This document shows, piece after piece, positions 1 to 12,612 of a DNA stretch of 64,000 nucleotides. The translations under genes were made by a program, and so were the position numbers. This stretch comes from Liolophura sinensis. Its lineage: Eukaryota > Mollusca > Polyplacophora > Chitonida > Chitonidae. The notes under the pieces were generated by a model. It had not been told where the DNA came from. It searched no databases and worked only from the letters and a program-made list of their open reading frames with translations. Numbering within the stretch: the stretch's first letter is position 1; each line of letters opens with the position of its first letter. The stretch is from positions 24,598,402 to 24,662,401 of the forward strand of contig NC_088301.1 of the NCBI RefSeq assembly GCF_032854445.1, written 5' to 3'.

Positions 1-100
1 TACATGTCGTAATTATTCATTAGTTTTCACTGATACAGGGAAAACAGTCAATAATTTATAGGCATGGCATCCAAATTCAGATTTCAAACTCGTTGTCCGT

Positions 101-222
101 GATTTATTTATTGGATTTATCTGACTGGTGATTTACGCCGTGGTCAAGGATATTTCACCTATACGACGGTGGTCAGCATTATGATGAGCGGAAACCGGGC
201 AGAGCGTATGTGAACCCACGAC
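101..222 (-). mobile_element. SINE family A, 3' part
   Basis: The tail and core of the common SINE are present (ATTTACGCCGTGGTCAAG, CGACGGTGGTCAGCATTATG). The tRNA-like head is missing. Confidence 0.85.
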
Positions 223-348
223 TTAGTCCTTGAATAATGATAAAGTCGATTATAAATATAGGTATCTCAGTTGCACTTTGATTGTAACTGCTCATAAATT
301 TAAAAACATCACTCTGATGTGATAACTATGAATGCTTTTACCGTCTTA

Positions 349-597
349 CGGGAGCTGGTGCGGCGCAATGACCCAGAGGCCTCTCACCAATGCAGTCGCT
401 GTGAGTTCAAGTTCAGCTCATGCTGGCTTCCTCTCTGGCCGTAAGTGGGAAGATCTGTCAGCAACCTGCGGATGGTCGTGGCTTTTCAACCTAGCTCTGG
501 CCGGTTTCCTCCCACCACAATGGTGGCTGCCGTCGTATCAGTGAAATATTCTTGAGTACGGCGTAAAACACCAATGAAATAAACAAATAAATAAATT
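349..597 (+). mobile_element. SINE family A, nearly full length
   Basis: The copy has a tRNA-derived head with box B-like GTGAGTTCAAGTTCAG, the central GGTTTCCTCCCACCA core, GTACGGCGTAAAACACCAAT and an AAATAAAC tail. Confidence 0.92.
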
Positions 598-1641
598 ATA
601 CCGCCTAAAGTATAAAACATTTTGAATAATTGGATATGTACAGTTATTGGTTTTCCTGACCCACATGATACATATAGGGTTGACAAATTGACTTTACGTG
701 TGTGGAGAAGGCGTTTTAGATGAAGTCCTAATGTATCATGTGACATGTCCCTAGATCATGGCCTAATTTGAGACTTAGCCCCCTTCCCTCCTTTAAGTAG
801 TTCCGCTGCCACTGAGATGCACAGATTCACTAGACACGCTGGCTTCCACAAAGCACATGTTGTATACACCTAGCCCAGAAGATACCAGTTACTGACGAAG
901 GGCTGTTTTACCGGCAGCCGAATGCGAACCAGGCTCTGAACGTGAACTGTGCCCGCTTTGATAGTCGTTTGATGGACTGACTTCAAACGGCCCTCGTCTT
1001 CCATCACTCCGTTGTTTGTGGTCACATGGGGGCGGTCAACTGGTCACTGGTGGTCAGTGCTGGGACCGTCAGTCAACAAAGTGTTCAGCACGTGGTCAGA
1101 TGGGAACATTATGCGGGTGGGATATAGAGCAAGAAAGAAAGAGTTCCATGTTGGGTGGGTGGGGATGGGAGATTGCTATCAGAGCGTGTCCCTAAAAGTA
1201 TTCATGTTGCGTTTACAGACCTAGAAGTAAATTACTGGGTTTTTTTTTTTAATCAGCAAAAACAAAAAAAACAAAAAAAAAAAACGGTATTTCTGCATGG
1301 AATGTTTGATATTTTTACAGCTTTAAAGAGGACGAAAAAGGACCAGCATTTGTAATTTTATATCACTTGGTTCTGGAATTCTAAACGACGTATAAACCGC
1401 ATCACTGGCAGTTATTAGTATGTTTCACACTGCAGTTTGCTTGTAGTGCCTAAAATAGACGAAGAGCCTACTTTCGGAGATATCGTTTTTAAGAATTAGA
1501 AAATTTAACTGGCAAATTCATGCCTAAAGAATTCAAAAATCGAATCTTCGTTAAATGTTCCTGGGATTCGTTATAATGAAAAGTTTATTAATAAATAGAC
1601 TTCTGTTATAATCTGTAAATGGTGCACGTTTTCAAAGTTGT
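598..1641. other. Intergenic, nothing recognised
   Basis: The DNA is unique-looking, with a poly-T/poly-A tract near 1239-1285. No coding or structured feature can be supported. Confidence 0.5.
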
Positions 1642-1709
1642 TTGCCGCCGTCGTATAAGTGAAATATTCTTGAGTACAGCGTAAAACACCAATCAAATAA
1701 ATAAATAAG
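1642..1709 (+). mobile_element. SINE family A, 3' fragment
   Basis: Only the last 68 bp remain, from TGCCGCCGTCGTATAAG to the (AAAT)n tail. Confidence 0.9.
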
Positions 1710-2329
1710 TATAAGTTGCTTTAAAATGTTTAATTAAATAAAAATATAAAAATGTGTCATTGTTTCTCACCAATAAGAACAGACGCTGAAACGTTTTGCC
1801 ACTTATCACAAGGTCGTAGATGCTCTGGTTTTTCTATCTATGCTGTATTCCTTAATTATATTAAAACAATGCAAAATATTTAATTAAATTAAAAAATTTA
1901 ATGTATTATTGTTTTTACCCATAAGGACAGTTGCTAAAATGCATGTTGATCTCCTTTCGCCGATCACCACATGCGTCACTTCCGTTTTAGAAATTAGTTA
2001 ATAAATCGCTTATATCTAAACGGATTTAAGTGGGTGCGAGTATTATGTTTATGAAAAAGGTTCTAGAAGCAACTGAAATCCAGTCGAAATTCGTTGGTTT
2101 TGTCCCTTAAATATAATCATCGAGTCCGACATTCGACTGTTCAAAATGTATTTCCAGAAAACTATATGGAATATTAATCCACTGGAACTCTCTTATCTGG
2201 CTATTATGTTTATACTCTACCCTCTGCCTATAAACACTAAAGATTTTAGCGCCGAATCCGTCCCACAAGTACCACTGGATTGCGACTGATAGCGTGAAAA
2301 TTAACTAATCACTGTTTTTGTATTCTGTT

Positions 2330-2475
2330 GATTTGACCAATCAGAGTACCTTACCTTCGAAAAAATGAGCCAATCAAAGAGCCACATTTCCATAAGAACT
2401 GAGCGGGTTATGCATACTTCCGTCTACAAGATGGCACACGAGTTCGCTCGTTGTGTATACAGAATATAGGTAGGC
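2330..2475 (+). promoter_or_regulatory. Possible CCAAT promoter with short first exon
   Basis: Two CCAATC motifs (2337 and 2370) precede CAAGATGGCACACGAG (ATG at 2431) and a donor-like TATAG|GTAGGC. No downstream exon is identified. Confidence 0.25.
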
Positions 2476-2691
2476 GTTAAACTAGTCATATACCGTTATA
2501 TTAGTCTGATATTAGTCAGAGTTCCGGTGTAGTTGTCGTCCAAAAATACAGTAATTAACAAAGCAACTAAGGCAATATGACGTTATCACAGTTTATATCC
2601 TCTTGGTGTACAATCTGTCTCACATTCACACCATCGTATAGCTTGTGGCCTTGATAATAGCATGATTGATTCCTAAAACGACTGACTCAGT

Positions 2692-3216
2692 TTGACTGAA
2701 TACTTTCCGTATTTATCTGGCGAACTTATCAGACGCGCTGGTCCCTTGCCGGAGAAAAGGGTCCAATGTGCCATCCTGCTGAACGGGCTAGTCAACCAGA
2801 CACATGCATGCGTGCAGCTTCACTGTGCGGGGACGTCTGGCGCGGGCCTCACCTTTGACCATGGAACCCGACTTCCGTTTTGCACTAGAAACTTAACTTT
2901 TCCCTACCACGGCCAATTTAACATGTCAGATAAACGAAGTATTTCTCATCATCGGGCATTGCTGTATTTGATTTCACTGCTGGTTAAGTTAGCCGTGAGG
3001 CGCGAGCCGTGTCAATTTATCGTTCGGTTTTTCCACGCTGTCACTCGCAGACGGCTCCATTACTGCTCTAGTATTTCGGGTGAACTTTCCGCTCGTGAGA
3101 CTTGCTATATTACCCATGTCAAGCAAAGTACTATTAATTTCTTCGCAGACTTTCCTACTAAAACTGACACTATTCATTCTTTTTTTAAACACATTTTTGA
3201 GTATGTTGGTCTCTAG
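2692..3216 (+). other. 174-codon open frame, unrecognised
   Basis: This is the longest non-repeat open frame in the gene-poor part. The product (MTEYFPYLSGELIRR...) resembles nothing I know and has no clear domain. It could be chance, an exon of an unknown gene or a repeat relic. Confidence 0.2.
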
Positions 3217-4377
3217 GCCTAAAAGGTGTATAGACCTAGAACTGTGTCATGTCATTTATTTATCTATATAATAGCCTTATATCATAGTAATACTATTTTA
3301 CCTGTACGGTACTTCATTGATGAATATATATTTCACTTATATTTGGAGTCCCTGGGTAAAGCCATGAAACGCAATGCGCCAACCGCGATTCGCCGGATAT
3401 TCAATCGAATGTGCAAGACCCGGATTCGAACTCACAACCTCACTGAAATCATGACCATGTCCATGAAATCCGTGGTAGGCCTATTTTTTACGCAGAAAAA
3501 CTAAAGTATAGCTTGACTACATGTAATGTGGTTAAAGTATGTCGCTGTACACGATACGCCCGCTTAAACAAACGAGATCATGGGACAAACAAAACTGAAT
3601 ACAAAGTTGAAACATTTTTTTTCTTTTTAGAAATTTTCTGCAGTATTGTTTTCCATTTTCATTTAAGATAAAATAAACATATTTGTAACGCTTTTCTCCT
3701 CTATGTAATTTCACTTTCTGTACCCGCTGGTATTCTTTTGTTTAAAAAATTTGCTCCGTAATTTTTTATTTTTTTTTTATTTTTAGCATTACCGAACCTT
3801 ATGAGTTTGGTTAACGTCTAAAGTACATGATATCCTTGTAAACAATGGCAAGTTGTGTGTAAAGTGCATTAAAAGTGCAGTTTCAAGTGCTCAGTCTAAT
3901 TTAGTATCTTTTTGATACAGCCTACCATATGAATAACAGATGCCAGTAGTAACCCCCAGTCTTACATTTCCATTCATTTACTCGATTTCAGGGCGTATGA
4001 GCTTTCCGATAAGTCCATGTAATTCAATTTGGTTCTCTTCAATGGCGCCACCCCGCGGTTGTAATTGTTGTTTACTCAAGATCAAGGGGCGGTAACTCCC
4101 AGGTCAAGGACTCATACTGCGTACAGACCATCCTGTCCACCCATACCTGAAAATTAAGCCGTGGGCATAATAGTTATACGTTCAGATTGGATCAGTTGCA
4201 GTTTGGCACAGTCTCAATACGTTGCCTCCTTATATAAAATTCCTTTCGGATTAATATCTACTTTTACACACAGCGCCTCTCAGTCTGAGCTTACACTCAT
4301 GGAGGGCCCTGGTGGTTTCCACCACCCATAAACCAGTTGGCATTCTTGAATAAGGCGTTTAGTTTCAGTGGGGACTG
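3217..4377. other. Intergenic, one tRNA-like box B
   Basis: The AT-rich DNA contains CCGGATTCGAACTCACAACC near 3420, a box B complement and probable relic of a minus-strand tRNA-derived SINE. Nothing else is recognised. Confidence 0.4.
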
Positions 4378-4740
4378 GAATGTAGCTTATGGAGCATAAA
4401 GGTGCCCAATTCCTATCCATGCAGAGCACAAGGTCTGGGTTCAAATCCAACCTTGGTTGAGGGATGTGTAGATTTTCCAGTTCTTGGTATTCGTGGTGGT
4501 ATGGTGACAATATATGTGCGCGTGGGATCCTTTGCGTAGGTTTGGATTAGTTGAACACCACTTAATATTCTTCATCTATTGCATGACGTCCAAGTTTCTA
4601 AGGAAAACGTGGAAAAGTTTGTCAATAAAAGTTGACTAACGTCGGCAGATTACCTGGACACTCAATTTTCTTCCATCAATAAAAAACATCTTGAGTATTA
4701 CGAGAAAAAACAAATAAATATATAAATAAACCCCAATCAA
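4378..4740 (+). mobile_element. Possible tRNA-derived SINE, diverged
   Basis: A tRNA-like segment with box B GGGTTCAAATCCAACC (about 4437-4452) is followed ~250 bp later by an AAATAAA-rich tail ending CCCCAATCAAATAAAA. The assignment is tentative. Confidence 0.4.
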
Positions 4741-5424
4741 ATAAAAAAGCAATATAGCTTCCAGTCGATGAACCATACACTATACCATCACCAAAATGCG
4801 TGGACAGCCTCAATCATCCCTGAGGCTTGGTTCTTTCCCATTGTTTCAGTGTGGTTGTATATTAAATGAGATGACAGCACAGTATTTTAAGTAATTTTGG
4901 ACAAGTGGCGTCTTATGTATTACAATTCATATCACTGCGCACTGTTTTACCTTTCTGATAAGGCATGGTGCTGTACGAGACATGTAACTGATCTAACTGA
5001 AGTAATCTGAAATCGGGCTGTATTTCATCGATTACGTGTGGTTTCTATTCTCCTGTCTTTCTTTATATAAACAAGATGGCCAGCAAAATAACACAAGCCT
5101 ATAATGATACCTCAGTATACCGGAAGCATAGAATATACATCACAAATGCCCGGATTGTACATTAATGCACATCATTAATTATATATCTCTTTGGAATGCT
5201 GAATAGAAGTTTTTTTCGGCGGGCTTCTACTTTTTAAACATTTAGATGATGAAAAGAATAAGACCCTAACCAAGTTAAATTGACAAGAGATCGTGTTTCA
5301 CTGGTTTCACTGTGATCATATGCCAACAATCACACTGTCGTTGCTCCTCTAGTTTTACTATCTTTGCTATACGTCTTCTATATTCTATTTAGTAAAAAAT
5401 TTTAATTTTTTTCACATTATATCA

Positions 5425-5880
5425 CAATTAAACACAGGTATTCAATATCCCGAAAAGATAACGCTTTAATATCTTGAAAAGATATTACTGTACTGTAGTG
5501 AAAAGACATCGGTCTAAGTTAAATATCTGAAGAGACATTGCTTTGAGTTTAATATTTTGACAAGACATTACTTTAAGCTTAATATCTTGGAAAGATATTG
5601 CTTTAAGTTTGATATCTTTGAAAGACATTGCTTGAAATTTAATATGTTGAAAAGACATTGCTTTAAATTCAATATCTTTAAAAGACATTGCTTTAAGTTT
5701 AATATATTGAAAATACATTGCTTTAAAAATAATATCTTGAAAAGACATTTCCTCCAAGTTTAATATCTTGAAAAACAACCCTTTTGAGTTTAACAGCTTG
5801 AAAAGACAGCTCTTTGAGTTTAATATCTTGAAACGACTTTGCCCTAAGCTTAATATCTTGAACAGGCATCACTTCACCCT
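5425..5880. repeat. 30-bp minisatellite
   Basis: About 15 diverged copies of TTGAAAAGACATTGC plus TTTAAGTTTAATATC occur here. The 30-bp period makes parts of both strands open (ten-residue peptide repeats), but the open frames have no other gene-like features. Confidence 0.93.
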
Positions 5881-6222
5881 GAATAGGGTTGTGCGTGTGA
5901 AGGGTTGTTTTTAACTATGCCCAAGAAGGAAAACTATTTGACTTCAGGCAAAGATTCTTTGTTTGTTTCCTTGCTTGTTTGCTTGCTTTAAACGTCTCCT
6001 TCAACATTATTTTGGTCACATATAGATGTTGTAGATTTTAATGATGACATGTTTACCAGTGCTGCCTTACTAGAACGGCATACCGAAGACACTAGACACT
6101 TAGTCAAAGCAAACCTGCATCGAGCAGATCATTTACTTTGGTTTCTGTCTGCACTTATACTTAGTATTTCGAATTAACAAGAATGACAGATTTTAACATT
6201 TATCTTAAACCTTACTAAGTAT

Positions 6223-6285
6223 GGAACCCGGGTCTCCTGCCTACAAGACGGACACTTTAACCATTCGGCCATTGTACTTTGGTCT
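6223..6285 (-). other. tRNA-like sequence (not a functional tRNA)
   Basis: In reverse complement, TGGCCGAATGGTTAAAGTG (box A-like) is followed ~30 bp later by GACCCGGGTTCCATA (damaged box B). The anticodon stem and acceptor stem do not pair, so it is a tRNA-derived SINE head or relic. Confidence 0.5.
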
Positions 6286-6424
6286 TTAGAACAGGAAGGT
6301 ACATGTACCCAGTAAGATAAACAAACATGTATGTGGTCTATTAAATCAGAACAGATGAAAACTTAAAAGCTTCAAAGCTTGGGGCGTTTAGAGTCGAGTT
6401 TTGGCGCCTTGACTTTGGTACAGT

Positions 6425-6739
6425 TTGCCATCAAAGACACTCGAACAGTGGAAAAGAGATGATATCATAGAGAAGTTTAGACTGGGGCATCGCAAAAAAG
6501 GCGATTCTAAAGCTGGCACAGAGAACGGTCCGGTACTCAACGGACCAGATATCATCCAGTTTAACACCTGTAACCGAATGTTTTGGCCGGCGATTGAGGA
6601 ACGTAAACAAACCAAGGCCAGACGGTGTAAGTGGACAGAGGCCATGCCTAAAGTTGATACAATGTTCTTTCAAGAGGTGATAAATAATCGTAATTTTTGT
6701 TTACAGACCGAAGGGTTTGTCTCTATCGTGTTTGACTGA
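6425..6739 (+). other. 104-codon open frame, unrecognised
   Basis: The frame reads MPSKTLEQWKRDDIIEKFRL and is Lys/Arg-rich. A donor-like CAAGAG|GTGATA lies inside it near 6674. No homology is recognised, so it is listed only as a weak exon candidate. Confidence 0.2.
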
Positions 6740-7121
6740 TATACACTGCTTCACCCTGCAGCCGCTGATGTAGGTATAACTCCATGAGCTCAAGAGCTGC
6801 ATGAAGGTATAAAATAAAAAATCGACTGATATAAATTATGTGTCGCACTTTCTACTTCTAGCCGGTGTATAACTGTTAATACCTGATGTAAAATATTCCT
6901 TTACCAGCACGTGCGAATCCCAAAACTGGGGCATTACGAGCTTAATTTGAAAAGTGATCTAAATAGTTTTAGAATGCTTTAACTTAATAATGTAAGCATT
7001 TAAATGGAATTATAATCAAAGAAATCTTTTAAATTTTGCAGCTCCGTCGCAAAACAAAATAAAAAAGAACCACACCAGTTTAATAGGCTTTAAAATTTGA
7101 AGCAGGTACCACCTTTTATGT

Positions 7122-7329
7122 ATGACCAAGGAGTCTCTCATCAATGCGGTCGTTGTGAGTTCAAGTCCAGCTCGTGCTGGCTACCTCTCCGGCCGAACGT
7201 GGCAAGGTCTTCTAGCAGCCTGGGTTTCCCCGGGCTCTGCCCAATATCCTCCCATCATAATGCTGGCCGCCGTCGTATAAGTGAAATATTCGGTACGGCG
7301 TAAAACACCAATCGAACAAATAAAAAAAT
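7122..7329 (+). mobile_element. SINE family A, near full length
   Basis: The copy contains GTGAGTTCAAGTCCAGC, GGGTTTCCCCGGGCTCTG, the core and a GTACGGCGTAAAACACCAAT tail. The A-box end is lost. Confidence 0.92.
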
Positions 7330-7444
7330 GAATTGTGGCATCGGCACTTGAAGCTGGTATTATGAACAGAGTTTGATGTTATTGAATCCATTAGATCCAC
7401 TGATTAACCGTCACATAGTAAAGTACGCAAGAGACTCGTAGAAA

Positions 7445-7712
7445 GGACTTAAAACGTATCGTTGTCAAACAATATCAGTAACAACAGTAGTAATACCGTG
7501 AGCTTCTATTGTTACTGATATTGTTATTGTTACTGATACTGGGCGATAGAACTGGTTTGTTTTAACAGTGATGGCACTTCACTATTAGGATAAATGTAAA
7601 TCAGCTGTCAACAAGAAGTTGTTGCCTTGTATATACGCGTACTAAATCCTGATGATGACCAAATAAAGGTCGAAATATTGACGTTTGCCAACAACGCATT
7701 TTAAGTCCTTTT
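7445..7712. mobile_element. Foldback-ended element with hammerhead-like core
   Basis: The left end AAAGGACTTAAAACGTATCG and the right end, in reverse complement AAAGGACTTAAAATGCGTTG, form ~28-bp inverted repeats. Inside lie CTGATGA (7649-7655), a small GACC/GGTC stem and GAAA (7672-7675), the order of a hammerhead catalytic core. A complete ribozyme fold is not clear. Confidence 0.5.
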
Positions 7713-7875
7713 TCTTGTGATAGAAGGTTCTATCGGAATGTATGGTTTTCATACCACTTAAAGCAAAATATGAACTGGATGATAATTGATCTTGTGGTTA
7801 ACAGCGGATTTCCTGTTCTACTTCTTGACAGTAATGGATACCTACGCAGTTTTCATGCAGTCTCACCACGATATA

Positions 7876-7930
7876 TGGCTGAAATACTGCCGACGTGGCG
7901 TTGCACACCAATCATCCATTCATTCTCACA
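7876..7930 (+). mobile_element. SINE family C, tail fragment
   Basis: GGCTGAAATACTGCCGACGT is followed by GGCGTTGCACACCAATCATC and (CATT)n. Confidence 0.7.
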
Positions 7931-8584
7931 CTTTAAATCCGATTTTCAACTGAACGTACACGCCAAAGGCTGAATATAACAAAGCGTCCTGTTGGTCTTT
8001 GGTTAGCACTCAGCATTGATGTGGTAGTAAACGAGAAATTTCAATATTGTTACAATATTGTTCTTGTCTAATATTTGTAAGGGAAACCATGAAGGCAGTG
8101 CATTATTTTCCATGCGCTTTTACATGAAGTACCTGCCGGTGGCGTGATATTAGGGTATCGTATGGTGGGATGGGGTGTGATATCAGAGGATCACACAGGA
8201 CATTGTATAGAGGCGTGAGATTTGGAGTTCAATATAATGACCATCGGCACAGTCCTATTTTAGAAGTTACCCTATACTGATGTGATAAAGATAATAACAA
8301 AAGCGATCTTAATTCACAACGAAAGAAAAAGCTTCAGAGCAAATTTCACCCCTGGTTCGACAAATTCAGTATAGTTCTCCACGATTCTTGTTTGCCAGTT
8401 GAAAGTTGATGATCTCTGGCACTCATATGGATTCTAACACTAGCTCGTGGTCACATGAGTCGCCATTGGTATATGGAGTTGTTGCTGCCTGAACGGTAAT
8501 TCACTGCAGGTTGTCAAATAGGCTCACAGGACGCAACCTTGCGTTTTTTGTATTTCAAAGTGACGGCTGGAAAACCCAGGGGAA

Positions 8585-8685
8585 AGGACTTTTACCCAGT
8601 CTCTTTCCGCTGTTATGATGGCCGCCGTGGCATAAGTGAACTATTCTTGAATACGATAAAAAAAACTCCAATCAAATGAATAAAA
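8585..8685 (+). mobile_element. SINE family A, 3' fragment
   Basis: A diverged core and tail are visible (GGCCGCCGTGGCATAAG, then CTCCAATCAAATGAATAAA). Confidence 0.75.
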
Positions 8686-9176
8686 CAGATAAATATTTTC
8701 ATGAAAATACACAAAGTAGTCATACATTCCTGCAGTGTTTCTGTATGTGTGATTTGAATTTTGATATGGTAAATTATCCTTACTTGGACAGCAATATTCC
8801 GAAGAGTCCTGCATATGACGTGTACATAGCTCGCCTTGTAGCATTTGTTAAATCATGCGTGTTGTGTGTCGATTTCCAGCAACGTCACAACAATATTACT
8901 ACAAAAACTAGTGTCAAGGTTATTCCATCAAACGCCTTCACTCTAAGTTTCTTAAGTTTAACTATGAACACAATTCTTTCGTAAGTAAATATTTGGTTGT
9001 TTTGGTAATTGGCCTTGCGATTATTGACATGGAACGACAATATTGGTTGAAGTGTACAAATGTCTGTTTCGACGCATAGATGGCGGCCATCTTGGATCCT
9101 GAACAAAAGAATGTCACGCATAGTCCCTTGTGGAGGATGCCTGTCTCTGTACATTGCACTGAACCATGGCATTTTT

Positions 9177-9366
9177 AGTTAGTAGGCATCTAACATGGCA
9201 GTGATCACCCTTCTTTTGTTAGTAGGCATCTGACATGGAAGTGATTACCATTCTTTTGTTAGTAGGCATCTGACATGGAAGTGATTACCATTCTTTTGTT
9301 AGTAGGCATCTGACATGGAAGTGATTACCATTCTTTTGTTAGTAGGCATCTAACATGGCAGCGATT
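9177..9366. repeat. 40-bp minisatellite, ~4.7 copies
   Basis: The unit is TTAGTAGGCATCTGACATGG plus AAGTGATTACCATTCTTTTG. The middle copies are identical and the outer ones carry a few changes. Confidence 0.95.
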
Positions 9367-10526
9367 ACATATCGTCAGTTGCCAAACCGAAGTTGTCTTA
9401 TAGGGTCTTCATTCAAAGGCGTCCCCTAGGAGAATCACCCCTGTTCCGGAATCCCCACATGCCAAATCTCACCGCTACCCTGACCACAGACTGTGTCAAG
9501 GATGTTATCACGTGACACCCCAGGGTTAGCGTCCGTTTAAACTCGTGATCCATATCTCGACATGTTGTGTAAACTGGGAGATAAAGGAGCTTGAAATATC
9601 CCCGGGATTGTCCTCTTCTGGTAAATGGCATATCTGTTCACCCGCAGGAGGAATTCAGGACGAATTTGTGTGTGAGAGTCAATGATATATCATGTATGTG
9701 CTAAAACCCCAAGTATAACCCAATTATATATGTAAAACGTAATTTATTTTAATGAAGCGACAAGCGGCTAAAACTGAACCAAAATATAAATAAATAAATG
9801 AACGGAGAAGTATGCGCATTAGAAAAACATACAGCGCACACCTTAGCTGCATGATAGTTTGTTGTTGTTGTATCACCGATAATACAGGATATATATAAAA
9901 AGATATATATTTTTTTAGGCTTTGGTTATTAAAACTGAATATTGTTACTGTAGTTCTGTAGTTATGATTATTACCTCAGTCCTCATATACTTTAATTATT
10001 TCATTGATCATTGTATGTCGTCTTCACTAGCCTACAGTGTGGGGAGCGGACCGTGGCCAAATGTCGATGTTCTCTTGTTCCAATCGCTACAGCTATTACA
10101 CATGCGGGAATGCGGGTTCAGTCCTGTTCTCAGGCAGCCAGTTTTCCAGATTGCCTTTGTTCCCTTGTGGTGACGATGCTCTTTGGTGTAGTCTTGCACT
10201 AAGCACACTGGAGACCACTTGCCTTCGCCTTACATCACGTACCGGTATCAGACGTGGAAAAGGCAGGTTTTCGATATTCCATATGTGATACCACAAAACA
10301 AACCAACAAGTATTAAGATATGGATCATAATTAATATACTTTACTTTTTCAAGAACATTTCTCCCATGGCGGGTCAAGCTCAAACCATGCATGCAATTAA
10401 AAATGAGTTTTAGCCTCACCCAGTTCGTTATACTGCCTTTGTTACAAAATCTTCATCGATTTCAGTATCCTATAGGAACTTGGATGCGCTCTTTCTGAGC
10501 CACCAACCAAGTTACAAACCGAGTTA

Positions 10527-10750
10527 TTTGTTTATTTATTTATGTGATTAGAGTTTTGCATCGTACTCAAGTGTATTTCACTTATACGACGGCGGCCAAC
10601 ATTATGGTGGGGAGAAGAGGGGTGGGGGGATACCCACGGGTGTCCGTAGGTTCGATGACAGACCTTCCCACATCTACGACCGGAGAGAAAGCCAGTATCA
10701 GCTGGACTTGAACTCACAACTGCTCCATTTGTGGGAGACCCGTGGGTCAT
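10527..10750 (-). mobile_element. SINE family A, near full length
   Basis: The tail (TTTATTTATTTATG), core and tRNA-like head with CTGGACTTGAACTCAC are all present. The core contains a G-rich expansion. Confidence 0.9.
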
Positions 10751-11251
10751 TGGGATGCTTTATGATTGGTATCAGACAGAAACGTGTTTCACCGAATCGC
10801 AATTTAGGAGACAGATTTCTCGGAATCAATTTATGTGAATATTCCTCGAGACTATTCATTTGCTTAATCCGTGCATTGAATAGGTTTTCTTTTTTTTCGA
10901 AGCATTAATTTGCCATTTTTTTTATTAGGAACTAATATTAACTTGGAACAATTTGACGACTTTAATTAACAGTCAAACACTGGCCTTTGCGAAGTTTGTA
11001 CAAAGTTTTCTTCTTCAAAAATAACGATTTTACGTGTACGGATAGGATAGATAACTTTGACTTCTAGAACCTGAATATAAGCAATAATTAACATTGGTGC
11101 ATGAAATATGACAATATTCTAATAGAATATATGGTTATCCTGTAATACAGAACGTAAAAAATCGGCATATATATATTTTTATTCAATCTATACAGGATGT
11201 CCTGGGCCATGATTACAAATTCTTTATGTGTATAACATGCATATATATTAG

Positions 11252-11330
11252 TTTATTTTATTAAATGTTCTTACTTAGTGCTCATGTATATTTCACTAAT
11301 ATGACCGTGGTCAGTTTTATTGGTAAAGTA
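11252..11330 (-). mobile_element. SINE family A, 3' fragment
   Basis: A diverged tail and core remain (TATATTTCACTAATATGACC). Confidence 0.65.
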
Positions 11331-12489
11331 TATACATTAATTTCTTATACATGGCATATTTTTTTATAGATTTCCCTGTCAATATTGAGAGCTTTCGTTG
11401 TTGCTATTCAGAACAATGTGAAGTGTTCCCCTTTGCCAGCAATGGTATACCTCCACTGCATGTCTAGACAGACTATTTCAAATCTGACATTGAAGTGTGT
11501 TTCACTTGCGTATTTTTTAGGAGTTTTTAGGCACAGTCTAGCCCGTTTATCGTCATGTGGAGTTCATCTAGGATGGGTATGCAGCTAATCTCCCGGCCCA
11601 CAGATGCCGATTGTTGGCCTAAGAAAACAAGACCTTTAATTATCTGCAGTATCAAGGGTGTATCAGGGCACGGAGATGTGAGAGGCACAGGGTATACCTT
11701 GGGTGGAGGGGAATTCAAGGTGCAGAGGGGAGGTAAATCAGTGAAAACTATCAGCAATAATACTCCTATGAGCTCAAACTGCTACTAAACCAAACTCTGT
11801 GCAAATTGGTTGCCATTTCACTAAAATCTAATGTGTGAAACGATTCCTATATATTCATCTTCCCCGTGCTTAGGTTTGGGCGTCCAGATTCAAACCTTGT
11901 CTGCACTTCCCTCTCAGGGAAATATTCAGAATGTAGACTGCCCATGAATAACGGGTAACTCTAATGATACACCCAATCGCACTAAAGGATGCCAGTCTAA
12001 TGAGAAGTACCAACAACAACAACAGCTGAGTGAGCACGTTACCTCGCATCGCTAGAATAACCATGTGACTTCACCCTGAGTCGGTCTTTCATTAACAGTA
12101 TTTCAAAAATTCCTCCTGGAATCAAATCAATTTCACTCGAATCTAATGACGTGTGTTGTCAAGATCGAGAGAAGAACCAGATAACAAGCTGACGGACCTT
12201 CTTTCCATTCGCGTACGGCCAAGAAGCAATTCCACTGGTCAGTTTCACAGATGGTTTTGTACATGTTTTGAAATCGTAGTCATATGATGTTATCTGTAGA
12301 CTTGATACTCCCTTTAAACTGAATTGTTATACATGTACATAACTTTAGTAAAGCGAAATCCAACATTTTTGCCAGTGTTCCAGGAAAGAGAGAAATCAAT
12401 TACAATGTTAGATTAATCCATTCCAAAGAGTGAGAAATTTAATACTTTTTAAAATCATTTTAAAATGTTGTCAAATAAACACTTTTAGG

Positions 12490-12612
12490 TGTTGTGTTTT
12501 TCCGAGCTCGGTCTCTCCAGCCACAATGCTGGTCTCAAGTCGCATACTTGAAATATTATTCAGTGCGGGCGTTATAGGCCATTCAAATAAAAATATAAAT
12601 AAATAAATAAAC
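12490..12612 (+). mobile_element. SINE family A, 3' fragment
   Basis: The diverged core (CTCCAGCCACAATGCTGG) ends in an (AAAT)n tail. Confidence 0.7.

Noticed and set aside
5485-5778. Ten-residue repeat proteins on both strands (FKDIEFKAMS-type)
   Set aside because: They are products of a 30-bp minisatellite; there is no start context, domain or splice support.
6223-6285. Functional tRNA gene
   Set aside because: Box A- and B-like motifs are present but the stems do not pair and box B is damaged. The same judgement applies to the tRNA-like heads at 25680, 26100, 27860 and 43440, which belong to SINEs.
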